64,000 nt of DNA from Cricetulus griseus (taxonomy: Eukaryota > Chordata > Mammalia > Rodentia > Cricetidae), in NCBI RefSeq assembly GCF_003668045.3, contig NC_048604.1, positions 61,167,862 through 61,231,861 on the forward strand. The letters are read 5' to 3'. How positions within the stretch are numbered: the first letter of the stretch is position 1; each line of letters opens with the position of its first letter. Below are positions 47,090-59,774 of this stretch, in pieces. The notes beneath the pieces are model-generated. The model was not told the origin of the DNA and searched no databases. It worked only from the letters and a program-made list of their open reading frames with translations. Both the position numbers and the translations under genes were made by a program.

Positions 47090-49384
47090 TTGGAACATAA
47101 AGTCTGAGGTCAGAAATTAGTGAGCAGAAGAGGATGCTTTAAGCATTGCCCTTTTCTGGAGGGAAGCATGATACAAAGGTAGATTTTGCACAGAAAGAAT
47201 CAAGGACAAAATAGAATATGAAATACATTTTTCATAGTGAAAACAGAAGGAATATCACAAAAGCTAGTCAAAGGCAAATAGTGAACCTTTAAGGTCAGTC
47301 AATTTTATTTTCATTTCTGGATTATCTTTTAATGCCAACTTAAAGTGTAACTGAATTGAAGAGGACACATACTTCCCAGTGTATGCAAGGCTGAGAAAAT
47401 TTTAGAAATCTCATCATAAAATATGACCTTTCTTCAGCTACCACCCTTTCTCATTTTCATGCTATCATCTTCTACATTCTGTCATTTGCAGTTGAATCAT
47501 AGTAAAGAAAATAAATATTTTCTCCAGAAAAATAGCCATATTTAATTGCAAGTCAACTTTTGTAGTCCATTCAGCATTCAGAGGCTTACCAGTCAAATGG
47601 AAGACTATGAAAATCAGGCCACTAGATTTGAAAATATTAATTGCTAATGAGATATAATTCTTAGAACATTTGTGTGTCTATTTCTTGTTACAAAAACTCT
47701 AGGTTAAAAGGAGGATGGAGCCATTGGAAAAGTGAGTATTGGAACTGCTGGAGACACATAGTTTGCTTCATATCCAGGTTAGCAGAAATACACTCAAATA
47801 AAATCACAATTTCACAGGTTTTGGATCTATATAAGTTACCTGTGCAAGACTCTGAGTTTGTGCATCAGTTCCATAAAATATGAATTTTAGATAAATAATA
47901 ATTTTAATATATTATTTAAATATACATTTTATAGGTTATTCTTTTATTTTTCTGCTATTCAAATTTAATTTGGAATCATATTCTGAATTTTTAGTTCTAT
48001 ATTAGTATATTTGGCCTTATCATAGGGGTAATAATGACTCTAGACATAGAATTTGGAGTAGTCAGTATCCTATGCTTACCATTTATGTATAGCCAAGTGA
48101 CACACTGTCACAACACTATTCTACAAGTGACACACATCTATTTTCCTATACAAATTTTTCTAACAACTCCTCCCTTGTACTTGTGTAATGTATTAAGGCT
48201 TTTAAGGTCATAAGTTTGTTTTATATGTGGGAAGGACATGAATACTGGCAGGCCGGAGGGTCAACTTGACAGCCAGAATATTATTGCTTGGTCAATGATG
48301 TGTACAACTGAATCTTCCCAAGAAATGTGAGTAAAATAGATTTGAAAAATGTCACTAAACTAAGGATCATTAGACAATGCTATTACCCAAGATGATCAAC
48401 TGTGGCATGAATTGTAACCCTGAAAGTTTAAAGGGTAGGGAAATAAGATCAGGGTCAAAGATGCTGAGAAGGCAGTGATAGAATAAGCAACACACTGCTG
48501 AAATAACAGAGCAGTGGTATGGCAACAAAGGGTCACAGATTAGGAACCGGAAGTTGTTACCTAGCTGGCTTTTAAAATAAAGGAGTGGGCTATCAATCAA
48601 GCAATTAAAACAGACGAAAAAATCTAAATGAAACACAAATCTCATTCTATGTAGAGGCATACCAAAGGGGACAAGTTTGTGGATGCTGTAGCCCATTAAA
48701 ACTAATATGAGAATCCTAACCTGAAGCAGTATTGAACACTAAATTTACCTTATTTCCTACATGGGAATATTGTATAGCAGCAAAGTGTCTATCACAATGG
48801 TGGGCTGATATTTTGAGGCAAAACTTACAGGCACTAAGACTTTAACATAGATTAAAATTATCTCTGCAGTTGGTCTAAGGAGTATCAATTGCATCTTCCT
48901 TTTCCTTTTTATTACTCTTTTTCTTCTCAACTATTACTAATTTCAAGTACTGTTGGCATAAATACTGGCATCACTATAACATTAAGGTTGAAGTTAAAGG
49001 ACCCATCTTGTGTGGGTGAACCACTGTCTCAAGGAATTGGATGATTTTATTTGCTATTACTTAGGTAACTGGTATTCTTGGAGAATATTTTTTTACTGGT
49101 GGCCAGAGTCTGTCTCTGATGTTGATAGATTTATTATACAATGGCTGAAACAATCATTGAAGTCTTCAAAAGTGGAATTCCATTACATTGAGGCTACATA
49201 TAATCTTCATTTCTGGCACCATAACCACTGCCTTAATGCACCAGACCTGCAATCTCTGTAATGATCTATGATGATTTTCAAAATGCCAACTTGATGAGAC
49301 AATTGGCTATTTACTTGGTGAGTGCCTTTTTGAAATTGGACAGCTCTGGTGAGCTAAATTTATGATTTGCAACCACTACCATAG
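47090..49384. other. Unrecognised DNA, 2.3 kb
   Basis: No family assigned. A 108-residue minus-strand open frame (48370-48696) has no motifs, no supporting start context and no signs of purifying selection that I could judge. Confidence 0.45.
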
Positions 49385-49575
49385 GGTCTAGTGAGATGAC
49401 TTAAAAGGCAAGGTGTTTGACAGTCAAGCCCAATGACCTGAGCACCATTCCCAGAATGCATATAATAGGAGAGAACTAACTCTAGAAAGTTGTTCTCAGG
49501 CTTCTTCTCAATACTTCCTCATATTCACCAAAATGAACACTTCCTCCACACTAACAAATAAATAAAATAATAATT
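49385..49575 (+). mobile_element. B3-type SINE
   Basis: 'agtgagatgacttaaaaggc', 'gacctgagcaccattcccag' (B box region) and an 'aataaataaaataataa' tail fit a diverged plus-strand B3/B2-related SINE. Confidence 0.8.
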
Positions 49576-49754
49576 TTAACATCTCACATTGCTTATAATC
49601 ATATCAACTTGCATGTCCTCACCATAGAAGTACTTGTCTTTGGCCCTGTAGTACTTTCTAAGGCCCTGGTCATATAAATTATTTACTATCTAGGGATGGA
49701 TATATAGTATCAAATTGAAACATTTCTCCTTCTACAGAAAGTGCCCAGTCCCAA

Positions 49755-50270
49755 CTGATACATACACAAAATAATTATTTCATCTAAGGCCTAGCCATCA
49801 TAGCAGAAGAGGAAGCAGAAACATGATAAGATCCAGAAGAACAGGAAGTTTCTGTGAGACTGTATCTCCTAGAAGAGTCTGAGAAACTATTCTCTTGAAA
49901 CTTATTAATATGGCTGTCCAAGCAACACCTAAACAAGAAAGACATTGACATGCATATACATGCTAACATGGAAGATAGAAATCCCATGATGCCTAAGACA
50001 TGTGCTGGGAGTGAAAGAAATAGTCTTCCTGAGGAAACAGCCCCCAAATTAGTTATCTGATACCAAGTCATTAGCTCTGAAGTGATTTACATACAAAAAA
50101 CATTATATGGGCTGAGCAGATTGTACTCATGTATTTAGAACATATATAAAATAGAATACATTAATTTGACAGAAAGAGGGTGCATGGGAAGGATTGGAGG
50201 GAGAAAGAGCAAGGGAAAAAGATGTAATTATGCTAATTTGAAAACAAAAATTTGAAATGGCTAATTTTAA
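49755..50270 (+). mobile_element. L1 3' UTR of the second subfamily
   Basis: 'gtgagactgtatctcctaga', 'atatggctgtccaagcaaca', 'gacattgacatgcatatac', 'taccaagtcattagctct', 'gggctgagcagattgtact' and the purine tract 'ggaaggattggagggagaaa' match the same UTR type as 42516-43190. Confidence 0.75.
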
Positions 50271-50327
50271 ATCATTATTCTCTGTCTTGATGTTATGGAA
50301 GTGATTTAGAATCTAGGGCCTAGACTG

Positions 50328-50857
50328 TGATTCTTAGTCAGTGTTCTATTGCTGGGAAGAGACACCATGGCCAAAGCAACCCTTTTTTTTGGTTTTTCAA
50401 GACAGGATTTCCCTGTGGCTTTGGAGGCTGTCCTGGAACTAGCTCTTGTAGACCAGGCTTGTCTCGAACTCACAGAGATCCGCCTGCCTCTGCCTCCCGA
50501 GTGCTGGGATTAAAGGCATGTGCCACCAACGCCCGGCCAAAGCAACCCTTTTAAAAGTTATGATTTGATTGAGGGCTTGCTTACAGTTTCAGAGAGTCGG
50601 CACATTATTGACAAAGTGGGAAATAGATAAGCATGATGTGGGAGAAGTAGCTGAGAGCTTCACATCATGATCTGTAGGTGGAAGGCAGAGAGAGACTGGG
50701 CTTGGCATTAGCTTTTGAAACCTCAAAGCTCACTCCCAGTGACATGCCTCCTCCAACATGACCACATCTCATAATTATTCTTAAACATCCCACTGTCTGG
50801 TAACTAAGCAGTCAAATATATGAGCCTATGGGAGACATTCTCCCTCAAACGACCACA
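50328..50857 (-). mobile_element. MaLR-type solo LTR split by a B1
   Basis: Left end 'ttcttagtcagtgttctatt' and right end 'cctcaaacgaccaca' are the antisense of a MaLR end and start. Internal antisense blocks include 'gacaccatggcc' and 'cactcccagtgacatgcctc'. The B1 at 50387-50536 is nested inside. Confidence 0.88.
50387..50536 (-). mobile_element. B1 SINE nested in MaLR LTR
   Basis: Reverse-complement B1, from gccgggcgttggtggcac at 50536 leftwards to its A tail. A perfect 16-bp TSD, ccaaagcaaccctttt, occurs at 50371-50386 and 50537-50552. Low divergence. Confidence 0.98.
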
Positions 50858-50859
50858 AT

Positions 50860-51770
50860 GGTTATTGAAATAGACCTGACAAAATTCCTACCTTCTATCT
50901 TTTTCTCCCATTGAAATTTCCCATACATGATTATATTGCCCACATGTTATGCTTACTTATACCACACCATAGAATTGCTGTAAAGCTAAGAAATAGTAGG
51001 AGTCCTTCTTCTGTTGTAGAAGTTACAAGACAAAATAATTCTCCCAGTTGAGAGATAATGTCACTTAGCAGGTCCTCTAAAATAATCATCAAATTACTTA
51101 GTCCCTGAATCACAATAGTGTTCATATTTTGTTCCCTCAGGGTCATCACCACATAACTTAGTAAAATTATATCATGAAAGAAATTGATTGGTGTGATTGT
51201 ACTGTACAATATACAGCTTGTATAAAGCTTTTCAAAACTTGACTATGAAAGTCATGGTGCAAAAGGTGAATTAATACCATTTTCATTTCCATACTAATTA
51301 AAACTGTTTCTGTACATTGTTAAATTGGAATAGAATAAAACACATCTGTTGACCCAATGATGATTTACCATTTGAACAAAGTAATATTAATCTTCTTTAG
51401 CAGCAATAACATGTCTGGCATGGTAATTATAAAGGAAGCGATTATTTACATTCATATACAGTAGTCAATAGTCAACAGTGTTTTCTCCAGATTTACCTTA
51501 TATTTACCCATGAGCAAATTAAATATAAGTACATAGACATAGCCATTTCATCATTTAAGTCATTGCTATAGATAATAATGTCTATAATTATAAAACAGTT
51601 TTTATAAATGTAATTGTGACTCAGAAATCAGGTATTGGCTAGGGATTTGTAATGATCTATAAGTTTAAGATTAGATTTATTATCATATGTGAATTGCTAT
51701 GAATTTTAATTAGCTTCACAAATTGATAGGATTAACTATGATACTTCTACACATATATAAATTATGCATT
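50860..51770. other. Unrecognised non-coding DNA
   Basis: No feature recognised. Confidence 0.5.
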
Positions 51771-51774
51771 TATT

Positions 51775-52520
51775 ATGTATTTCTACCATTCTCTTAGAAT
51801 TTTCATCATTCTCTTTGCTCTATTTCATATCTTAGCCATTCATTTTTCTTTCAGGATATGTTTTGTTACTTCTATGTATAAGAGCAATGTGATATTGCCT
51901 TCTTGTGTCTTGTTTACTTACTGTAACATGAGCTCCTCCAATTCCTTCCATTTTTCTACAAATTCCTTTCATTTTTTCTTCTTTGATTAAAAATATATCA
52001 CTGTGTAAATAAAAGTTTCATTTCTTAAAATAGGATTATTGATCCATTTGGAGTAGTTTTAACACAGAAAGAGTAGCACAAACATAATATTATTAAACTT
52101 TGCTTTGTCTTTTATTATTTCCATCTTAATGTCTATTTTGTCAAGTAGAGGGGTAACTGCTACTGCTTGTCAGGTTCCTGAGCTATCTCCCATCCACATT
52201 AGCATGCCTTGTGGTGTTCTCCTGTTTAGCTCATGTTTAGGAAGCCAGGTTAGTGAGACTTCATGAGTGTAACTTAGAGTATTGCCAGGATACACAGTCT
52301 CACAGAAGCACTCTGGCTCTTGAAATTGTTCTATGCCCACTTCCACAATGATCCCCGAGCCTCATGTGACAGTGTGTTGTAGATGTTTTGGCTTGACTGT
52401 TCTCCACAACTCTGCACTTTGGTCAGTTGTGGTTTTCTGTAATGGTATCCAAGTGTTGCAGAGCTATAGGTATAAGGACAAATATTTAGAATGTAGATCA
52501 AGATTTTGTCAGTTTACCAA
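51775..52520 (-). mobile_element. L1 fragments, antisense (tail and second-type 3' UTR)
   Basis: 51820-52020 resembles an old antisense L1 tail ('ctgtaacatgagctcctcc'). 52140-52480 matches the antisense second-type UTR ('gaagcactctggctcttg', 'tccacaatgatccccgagcc', 'ttggtcagttgtggttttct'). The order suggests two separate copies. Confidence 0.6.
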
Positions 52521-52935
52521 AATAGCAGTACTTGTTTGTATTTCTCCACAGAACATATTGCTTAATATTCTATGCTACTTTATTCTATGTCTTGGCATTT
52601 AGGATTGTTTCAGTCATATCTCTGTTATATGCTCAATGTGTGACTGTTCAAATTACAAGATGCTGTATATGTTCTTGTCATATCTGTAAAGCTGAAAATA
52701 AGGAATTTGATGATGTGAGACAGCAACAATATGGGTCAGCTTGAGTAAAATAATAGAATCCCATTATTGCAGACTTTCTGGTTGAAGAAATGAGACCTCA
52801 AGTCTTCATTTACCAGGAAGCAGTTTACTACATGGGGAGGCATCAGAGAATATTACCCAGAAAGCTAGAGTACAAAATATTGTAGAGTGAGACTTCTTTG
52901 CCTCCCTTATATAGAGGCATACATTTTAAATATCA
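52521..52935. other. Unrecognised non-coding DNA
   Basis: Nothing assigned. Confidence 0.45.
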
Positions 52936-53360
52936 TATATTTTTCTGAAAATAAATAATTTTTGTTGAATATATTCTGACCATAGTTTCCCCTCTAAGAT
53001 CCTCCCACATGCTCAACTCCCTGACTTTTCATATTCTCCTTCAAAACCAAACAGGCAAACAAATCAATCTACTAGATATTAAGGGCTATCATGAGAAGGA
53101 AAGTGGAAGGAAAGGGCATGCAGGAAAGATGTTGTCAGTTTGCATATCTGTAGTGTGGCACCAAACCAATTGATGCTTGGTGTGTGTGTGTGTGGCGGGG
53201 GAGTGCTCCTCTCTCTACCACACAGTAGACTAGATGGCTAAACTATCAAAATTTTGTTTTTTGTTTGTCTTCCCTTCTGGAAATAGAGATGTCAATGTTT
53301 AATATTCTGGCAGGACTGAGTCTTTGGCAAAAGCTCTCTATGGCTTGGAGAAGTTTTCCA
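52936..53360 (-). mobile_element. Possible old L1 3' UTR, antisense
   Basis: 'ttctgaccatagtttcccct', 'cctcccacatgctcaactcc' and 'ccttcaaaaccaaacaggca' look like an antisense rodent L1 3' terminus. A short (TG)7 run follows at 53179. Confidence 0.4.
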
Positions 53361-53899
53361 TCTTATTTAGAGGGGGAGAGATCTGTTTATTTTGTTTAAA
53401 ACATAATTACTCTAATCCCACAGGGTCACTGATTAACCACAATAACTCAATTAATATTAACTGTTTCCTAGTAAGCCATCTCTTTAAATAATGAATAAAT
53501 AACCAAATTTGGGAGAAGTTACTACACAAGAGCAAACTAACTGATCATTATTTTTACTTACATTTTAATAACTGTTTATTGTACACTTGAGTGACATACA
53601 TCTGAATATGGGACATTGTACAATAATTGTACCAATATATCTTAAACTATGATGTAATTTTTAAATTACAAGACTTTTAAGATAGTGGATATACAGTAAA
53701 TATTTATAATTTCATTTTTTAGTGAAAGGCAATAAAGAATAGGATTAGCACTCTTGCTCATTTCCTTTATCCATTAAACTATTTTTCATCAAGCATCATT
53801 GTTTTCATTGTTTTATAGACTTTTACCAAATCTGAAATAGTGTAGAAAGAAGGGATCAGGGCCATGAAATGAAATATGGTCAAGAGTCACATCCCTTCT

Positions 53900-53900
53900 A

Positions 53901-53943
<43 letters not shown>

Positions 53944-53945
53944 AG
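53900..53945. repeat. (TAAA)n microsatellite
   Basis: About eleven pure taaa units. Confidence 0.98.
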
Positions 53946-54130
53946 TTACTTCATTCTCCTCACCTTTTATCTTTCAAAGTTTCTTGCTCTCCTACACTAT
54001 AAATATTAACTATTCTTTAAATTTATATGTGTATAACTGCATGTCTTCTCACTAGGAAGTACATGTAATTTTTGATGGCATAAATAGTAAAACATTTCAG
54101 TGCAAATTAAAAAAATTGAAGGAGGAAAGC

Positions 54131-54132
<2 letters not shown>

Positions 54133-54162
<30 letters not shown>
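54133..54162. repeat. (TA)n microsatellite
   Basis: About 15 pure ta units. Confidence 0.97.
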
Positions 54163-54165
<3 letters not shown>

Positions 54166-55439
54166 TATATAAGTTATTTCATAAAACAAAGGTTATTTGT
54201 TTCATAAAGTTCATGCAAATATACATCATTGTGTAGCACTGTTAGTTTTTCATATGCATGATAAACATGAATACTTTATTTTAGTTGTTTTCTCCATGCC
54301 ACTCAAATCATGAGAAAGTTAAGAGAAAAAAAAGACAGAAAGGAAGGAAGGGAGGAAGAAAACTTAGGGACAAACTTTTACTCATTTAACTATGAGGATC
54401 CTCAGATGTTTACAGCTATGGTCCAATGTAAGGTCTCTGGAGGATGGAGTGTGATCATATTCTGTCCTTTGGCAGATGTAGTAAATACTGTATATAACAC
54501 GATACACATGTAACATACAGCATTAGAGCACAGCAGAAAACATTTACCTAAGTGATGAGTAGGCATGCACAGTCTCACATTTGATTGGTATTTGACACTA
54601 CATTTTTTATCTGATGTTGAAACATCAACTCTGCATACCCTTTATAAAGAAATGTAGCAGAAAGTTTCATCTTATAATGATGGAACAGAATGAAGAAATG
54701 ACTAGAAAACTTATTCCTTATATTCACCCAGTGCATTTCAATGTTGTGATGTGAATGCATGTAATTCAGTGTCATACCTTTGTAAAACAGTACTGGAATC
54801 CTCGTATTTTCGAGGGAGGCGCTGATAACATGAATTTCTAATAAATTCTTGTGCAACACTGTTTCTGTAGTTCCAGATATCATGGTTTGTGTCAACCATC
54901 TGAGCTTAGGAGGACATGCTCACTCTCTAGAAGGAATGTTTTATACCGAGTTGCCAAAATATTCTGTGAATCTTTTATTAGGTTAGATGAGCAAAATATT
55001 GTATTGGGCCATGCAATAACTATCATTAAAAACTATGCTATAAGGAAATTATGTATAGATTATATAACTGGATCTGGTAATTAATCTATAGTAAATGCTC
55101 ATTTCAGAATGAGGGCTTCACAAATATCACTAAATTGAAAACATAATTGTTTCAGTTCTGAGTTGTAACTGTCAAAAATGTAAGATATACTGTGAGATCA
55201 TTTGATGTTATGTACACACTTTGAATTGGTTATAGTGTTAAAATTAACACACTATCCACTCATATAGTTTTAATTCTGTGAGAGGTACTGAAGTAACTTA
55301 AGGTTTAATCCCTTAACAAATTTCAACTAGCTAATACATTATTATTAAGTAAAGTCACTATTCTATATGTCTGATCCCTAGAACTTACTCATCCAACTAT
55401 TGAAAGTCTTTCTCTTTCTTTTCATTAAAATATACCTGT

Positions 55440-57000
55440 TTCTTTCATAAAAGAATCTGGAAAATGACTCTTCTCTCTGATTTTGTTCTATTAAACTTTC
55501 TCCATTTCATGTATAGATATCATAACACATTATTTTCCTGTTTGTGGCTTATTTGACTTAGAAAAAAGAACTTCAGGTTCATCCCCATTGTTGAAAGCAG
55601 TACAAATTTCATTTTATAGAAAAAATACTCCTTTGTGTGTTTATCACATCTCCTTCATTGATTTATCCATCAATGTAACATAGATAAATTACAATCATAC
55701 TTAATATGAATAATGCTCGAAAGAATAAAGGAAGTGAGAGATGTCTTGACAGATTTACTTCTTGTTCTCTGGATGGATATATTCTCAGCAGTGAAATATC
55801 TGGCTCCCATAATACTTCTTTTTAAAAAATATTTTAGAAAGTAGTGCATTTTCCTATAGTAGTTACACTGGTTTATACCCTTGCCACTATGTGCTAAGGG
55901 GCATTGCTGCTTCTCTATAATCCTTCCAACAGTTATTAGGTATTTTTTTTTATTAGCAAGTACTTATTTTTATTTCTTTTGTTTGTTTGTTTTTTCTCCA
56001 TTTTTATTGAAATTAGAAACAAGATTGTTTTACATGTCAATCCCAGTTCCCTCTCCCTCTCCTCCTCACCTAATGCCCACTAACATCCTACCTATCCGAT
56101 ACCCTTTCTGCTCCCCTTCCATAGGGGATCTTCAGAGACTGTCATATCCTTTGGGATAGGACCAAGGCCCTCCCCCATGTGTCTTGGGTCAGGGAGTGTC
56201 CCTCTATGTGAAATGGGCTCCCAAAGTCCATTCCTATGCTGGGGATAAGTACTGATCTACTACAAGAGGACCCATAGATTTCCGAGGCCTCCTTACTGAC
56301 ACCCACATTCATGGGGTCTGGATCAGTCCCATGTTGGTTTCTCAGATATCAGTCTGGGAACCAAGAACTCTCCCTTGTTCAGGTCAGCTGTTTCTGTGAG
56401 TTTCACCAGCCTGGTCTTGACCCCTTTGCTCATCACTCCTCCCTCTCTAAAACTGGATTCCAGTTCAGTTCAGTGTTTAGCTGTGGATATCTGCTTCTAC
56501 ATTCATCAGCTGCTGGATGAAGGCTCTAGGATGGCATATAAGTTAGTTATCAATCTCATTATCAGGGGAGGGCATTCAAGCAGCCTCTCCACTGTTGCTT
56601 AGATTGTTAGTTAGTCTCATCCTTGTAGATCTCTGGATGTTTCTCTAGTGCCTGATTTCTCTTTAAACCTATACTGGCTTCCTCTATTATGGTATCTCTA
56701 ATTTTTCTCTCTTCTATTCTTCCCCCTATACAACCTCCTTCCTGCTCCCTTATTTCCTCCTCACCCCTCCTCTTCCCACCTTCTCATTCTCCTAGCTCCC
56801 TCTAACCTCCCCCCATGCTCCCAGTTTGTTTAGGAGATCATGTCCCTTTCCCCTTCTCTGGGGAACCATGAATGTCTCTCTTAAAGAACTCCTTGTTGTC
56901 TACCTTCTCTAGTGGTGTGGATTGTATGGTCTTAAGGTGATACATAATGGTGGTTTTCATTTTCACTTTTCTGATGATCAGTGATATTTATCAGCTTCAA
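55440..57000 (-). pseudogene. Old L1 ORF2 tail, antisense, split by younger L1
   Basis: Pieces at 55440-55980 and about 56925-57000: 'gtggcttatttgacttag', 'ctcagcagtgaaatatctgg', 'cacttttctgatgatcagtg'. The younger L1 at 55985-56920 lies between them. The frame is lost. Confidence 0.6.
55985..56920 (-). mobile_element. 5'-truncated L1 3' UTR
   Basis: 'gaaattagaaacaagattgt', 'tttacatgtcaatcccagtt', 'ggataggaccaaggccctcc', 'catcactcctccctctc' and 'ctctagtggtgtggattgta' follow the antisense order of the main L1 subfamily here. Well preserved, so probably fairly young. Confidence 0.94.
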
Positions 57001-57112
57001 GCAAAGAATTTTAGGTTGAAAATCTACAAACGGCAAAGTAGTTTTGTATTATGTGTTTCTTGGCTCCTTTAAAATTAGGAGTGTATTTTTTGCCATTCAA
57101 AATAAACATTGG

Positions 57113-58058
57113 TGTTATGGTAAATCTTTCTGCCGCCTGAGCCCCACCACCACGTGTGAGCTTTACACCAGCCTGCCTGCCTGAGTTAGGGCCCAAATGA
57201 ATACACAGAAACTTGTATTAGGTTCAAAGCTACTTTGATGGGGAATGTACTGTGTATGATTATCTTATTGATTTTTGAATAAAATACTGTTTGGCCAATG
57301 AGACAGCAAGATAGACGGGACTGGAAGTCAGGGAGGATTCTGGGAAATGTAGTAGAGAAGTGATCATCCAGGCAGGAAGTGACATAGCAAGGAGACTCAT
57401 ATTTAAGCGAAGGAGAAACAGGAAGGGCCCTCTTTCCCGTTCGCCTCCTCCAGCGGAACGATGCGATCCACCGACACAGAGGGACGCCAATAAGGAGTCC
57501 GATAAGATAAGTCTTATAAAATATATAGATTTATGATAGTTAAGACTGAACTAGCAGATGAGAATCCTAGTCATTGGCCAAGCAACACTGTACCTAATAC
57601 GAGTTTCTGTGTATTCATTTGGGCCTAACTCCGGCAGGTGGCTGGCGTAAAGCTCACACGTGGCAGTGGGGCTCAGGCAGCTTTTGGCAGAAAGATTTAT
57701 CGTAACACTGCTTGGCCAATGACTAGGATTCTCATCTGTTAGCTCAGTATTAACCATCATAAACCTATATATTTTATAAGACTTATCTATTTGGATGCCT
57801 TATTGGCATCCCTCCTTGCCGGTGGATCACATTGTGTTGCTGGAGGAGGCAAACGGGAAAAACAGACCCTTCCTGATTCTCCTTTGCTTAAATATGAGTC
57901 TCCTTGCTATGTCACTTCCTGCCTGGATCACCACTTCTGTACTAGATTTCCCAGAATCCTCTTTGACTCCTAGTCCCATCTAACTTGCTGTGTCATTGGC
58001 CAAACAATATTTTATTTAACAATCAATAAGATAAACATACACAGTACATTCCCCATCA
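57113..58058 (-). mobile_element. ERVK-like solo LTR, split by a sister LTR
   Basis: The outer LTR is in two parts, 57113-57229 and about 57708-58058. The reverse complement starts tgatggggaatgtactgtg and ends taccataaca. A perfect 6-bp TSD, cattgg, lies at 57107-57112 and 58059-58064. Joining the parts restores the continuity seen in the solo LTR at 41116-41595 (antisense 'caaagctgcttggccaat'). Confidence 0.93.
57236..57707 (+). mobile_element. ERVK-like solo LTR nested in opposite orientation
   Basis: A 472-bp LTR, tgatggggaatgtactgtg to tttatcgtaaca, same family as its host and as 41116-41595. The TSD is ctactt (57230-57235) against ctgctt (57708-57713). Its first 349 bp and the host's right arm (57711-58058) form a long inverted repeat. 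The nested copy keeps CpGs lost in the host. Confidence 0.94.
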
Positions 58059-58179
58059 CATTGGTCTGCAAATATTTTCTTCCTTTTCACAACTGCTTTT
58101 GCTCCTCCCTGATTATGGATTCATCTTCTGCTCTGTAGAAACATTTTTAAAATTTTGTATATGCTTACTTATATACCTT

Positions 58180-58425
58180 TACTTTAAAATTTTACAAGTA
58201 TTTATTTTATTTTTCTTGAATGAATGTTTTCCTCCATGTTTGTATATGTACCACATGCCTGTCGATGCCACAAAAGGTAAGAAAAGAACACCAGATCCAC
58301 TGAACTTGGACTTATGAATGGTTGTTAACTTGTGTATATATGATGGGTGCTAACTCTAAATCTTCTTCAAGGGAAAAAATTGCTCTTAACTGCTGATCAA
58401 ACTCTCTATTTCCTACATTTACTTT
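58180..58425 (-). mobile_element. Old B3-type SINE
   Basis: 'tgtaccacatgcctgtcgat', 'agaacaccagatccactgaa', 'atggttgttaacttgtgtat', 'tgggtgctaactctaaatct' and 'ttgctcttaactgctgatca' follow an antisense B3 from tail to head. Diverged. Confidence 0.8.
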
Positions 58426-58479
58426 TGTTTGCTATACTTGTATAGTCATATCCAAAAAAAGTCATTACTAAAACAATTA

Positions 58480-59770
58480 TCAAAGAACTTTGCTTCTTTT
58501 TGCAAATTCTTTCATGATTTCAGATGTCAGTAATTTAAAGTTTTGATCAATTTCATAAGGATTCTAGTAACTGACATACAATAAAAGCTTCTATATTTTT
58601 CCATGTGAATTTCCAGTTTTCCCAGCACTGTTTAATAGAATACCCATTCCTATTTTATGTCCTTCTCAAAAATTAATTCAGAATATTTGGATATTATTCC
58701 ATTGCCAGATTTTTTGATTACTAGGAATTTGTTATATGTTGGAAAATAGGAGATTGAGTATTTCTGGCTTTGCTCTTCCTGACGATTTTGTTGGTTATTC
58801 TGAGCCACTTGTACGTGAATTCCAGATTGTTCCTCCATACCCTTGAAAATGTCATTGGAATTTTGATAGCGATTGTATTGACTCTATGAATTACTTTTGG
58901 AAGAATGGGCATTTTAACAGTAGTGATTTACCATCCATTATTAAGAAATTGATTTCTGGTTATGTGTTCTTGCCTTTAGTAATAATTTATACATTTCAGT
59001 GTAAAGGCCTTTTACCCCCTCAATTAAATGTGTTCCTAAGTATGTCACTCTTTTTTATCCAATCCAAATGACATCTTCTCTAGATAGTTTTTAACAATAT
59101 TTTGTGACTATTGTATAAAATGAAACTTATTTTTAAAGCTAATTTGTTATGCTTCAAAAAATTTAATCTCTTTACCAATTCTAGGAGTTTTAAAGTGTAA
59201 TTTTTGAAGTTTTCTATAAATGAGATTATGTTATCCACAAACAAGCAAACAAGTAAATGTGGACTTTTCCAGACTGAATGATTTATACATATTCTTGCTA
59301 AATTTTCTAACCAGATTCCAGTATGAAGTCAAATAAAGTGCTCCAAAATTATTTATTATCTGAATGGAAAAACATTCAAAATTTAACTGTGGAAAATATT
59401 AGTTTGAATTAATCACATATATCTAACATTGAAATATATTTCTTGAAATCTATCTTCTTGCTGGGAGATTTTATCACATATGTTACTAAATTTTAATAAA
59501 GGACTTTCTCATCCATTGATTATCTCATCATTTTAATCCATCAATCTGTACATTCAGCTTGTAACACTAATTTGTTTACATATAACAAATCATCTTTGCA
59601 TCCCAGAGGAAAATTCCACTTGATCTCAGTGTATTATCATTCAGTTAACATCATGTGCCATTTAGTTTAGTTTGCTAATGATATGTTGAGTATTTTTACT
59701 TCTGTGTATGCCAGAGGTATTGACTGTGATTTTCTTTTCTCATAATATATTTTTCTAAGGGCAAATCTGG
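58480..59770 (-). pseudogene. Old L1 ORF2 reverse transcriptase remnant
   Basis: Antisense ORF2. The open stretch at 58721-58912 reads LPKVIHRVNTIAIKIPMTF, the usual LPK.I.R.NAIPIK region. At 59230-59241 the reverse complement gives FVDN where the catalytic FADD is expected, so the second aspartate is lost. Much more decayed than the copy at 34500. Confidence 0.85.
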
Positions 59771-59774
59771 GATT

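Larger units (their letters stand above)
53361..55435. other. Unrecognised DNA, 2 kb, apart from two microsatellites
   Basis: No repeat family or exon recognised outside the simple repeats listed separately. A 106-residue minus-strand open frame at 54575-54895 has no motifs. Confidence 0.45.

Noticed and set aside
48370..48696. 108-residue minus-strand open frame
   Set aside because: No motif, no codon-use contrast or flanking splice signals that I could see; expected by chance in 64 kb.
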